NCBI GenBank assembly: GCA_030043865.1 | Contig: JASHWZ010000054.1 | Coordinates: 1-6,332 of the forward strand | Reading direction: 5' to 3' | DNA from: Thermoplasmata archaeon | GTDB taxonomy: Archaea > Thermoplasmatota > Thermoplasmata > Lutacidiplasmatales > UBA184 | Length of the DNA stretch: 6,332 nucleotides | Shown: piece after piece, positions 5,931 to 6,332 of the stretch | How the letters are laid out: every line of letters starts with the position of its first letter | Numbering within the stretch: position 1 is the stretch's first letter | Made by a program: the position numbers and the translations under genes | The notes under the pieces: model-generated | Databases searched by the model: none | What the model was told of the DNA's origin: nothing | Seen by the model: only the letters and a program-made list of their open reading frames with translations

Positions 5931-6332
5931 GGACCTCGCCCGACCCTCCGGCGGTTCCCGTGAGGCCCCCGCCCGGGAACGGGTACCGGACGTCGGCCGT
6001 GAACTCGACCGGGGTCCGCGCGTCCGGCGCCGAGGGGAGCACCGCATCCCGGAACGGGTCGAAGTCGTCGAGTCGGTCCCGGGTCAGCGGGACGGCCCGG
6101 AACCCGGTGCCCCCGTGGATCGACCCCGGCAGCCGGATCAGCCGATGGATATCGGTCGTCACCGGCGCGTCGGTCTCTCCCTGTACCTCGATCGAAGCCT
6201 GGGCGACGATGGCTTGCAAGAGCTCCTCCGGCACCCCCTTGGGAAAGACCTCGAGCGAGAGATGGGCCTGAATCCGTTCGGCGCCTCCCTCGTCGACCAG
6301 CATCTTCGCCCACCGCCGAGCCTTCGCGGCGG
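5875..6332 (-). CDS. priS: DNA primase small (catalytic) subunit PriS, C-terminal part, cut by right edge
   Basis: Catalytic subunit of the archaeal/eukaryotic-type primase, which makes primers for DNA replication together with the large subunit PriL. The frame stays open to the window edge, reading ARRWAK before the first visible Met, so the gene continues upstream beyond 6332 and that Met (6301-6303) is internal. Seen: the family signature TTDIHRLIRLPGSIHGGTGF, whose Asp is probably the third catalytic carboxylate (D280 in the Pyrococcus p41 numbering), followed by basic nucleotide-binding residues and SIHG-TG. The end, VPTSQALFLVLRGEASL, matches the usual PriS C-terminus, so the protein ends naturally. 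The first two catalytic Asp lie outside the window. It runs convergent to the FAH gene and its last 56 bases, including the TGA at 5875-5877, lie inside that gene. Confidence 0.92.
   Translation of the reverse strand, partial: AAKARRWAKMLVDEGGAERIQAHLSLEVFPKGVPEELLQAIVAQASIEVQGETDAPVTTDIHRLIRLPGSIHGGTGFRAVPLTRDRLDDFDPFRDAVLPSAPDARTPVEFTADVRYPFPGGGLTGTAGGSGEVPTSQALFLVLRGEASLRP

Noticed and set aside
4671..6047. 458-codon minus-strand open frame across the intergenic region and the FAH gene
   Set aside because: The translation is Arg/Leu/Glu/His-rich with no motif. It is antisense to a gene with intact catalytic residues, and no family matches it.
1..6332. CRISPR array, insertion sequence or defence cassette
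   Set aside because: No regularly spaced repeats, transposase or integrase motifs, or target-site duplications were seen on either strand.

Overview
The window most likely comes from a high-G+C archaeon. Both ends carry archaeal replication genes: the C-terminal part of a FEN-1 flap endonuclease on the left and the C-terminal part of the small catalytic primase subunit PriS on the right. Between them lies a stand-alone riboflavin reductase of the archaeal/fungal type. A Thermoplasmata-like lineage is plausible, because histidine degradation with folate chemistry is known there, but the window has no 16S gene or other lineage marker, so this is only an inference. Hand counts of sample lines give 41/60 and 40/60 G+C in the metabolic genes, against 31/60 and 34/60 in the large central reverse-strand gene.

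Layout. Positions 1-2605 form a compact plus-strand cluster: fen (cut by the left edge), a fused glutamate formimidoyltransferase/formimidoyl-THF cyclodeaminase that starts inside the fen stop codon (ATGA overlap), and 5 bases later a GTG-started diaminohydroxypyrimidine-type reductase. Positions 2606-2733 are a short convergent spacer. Positions 2734-4566 (minus) encode a 610-residue secreted, sequon-rich surface protein with a signal peptide, an Fn3-like domain and a C-terminal membrane anchor. Positions 4567-4925 are a 359-base divergent intergenic region with a 47-base imperfect hairpin, a 14-bp perfect palindrome and an inverted repeat in the presumed leader of the surface protein. Positions 4926-5930 (plus) encode a fumarylacetoacetate-hydrolase-family enzyme. 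Positions 5875-6332 (minus) are the 3' part of priS, whose last 56 bases overlap the FAH gene tail to tail.

How the genes work together. The left cluster probably shares one transcript but joins unrelated jobs: Okazaki fragment and repair processing, the last folate-linked step of histidine breakdown, and flavin synthesis. Archaeal genomes often have such mixed, tightly packed clusters. The surface protein and the FAH enzyme are transcribed divergently and may share regulation in the intergenic region. I found no CRISPR array, transposase, tRNA, rRNA or defence system, and nothing that amounts to a clear new multi-gene system. The best candidates for a second look are the structured intergenic DNA and the compositionally distinct surface protein.
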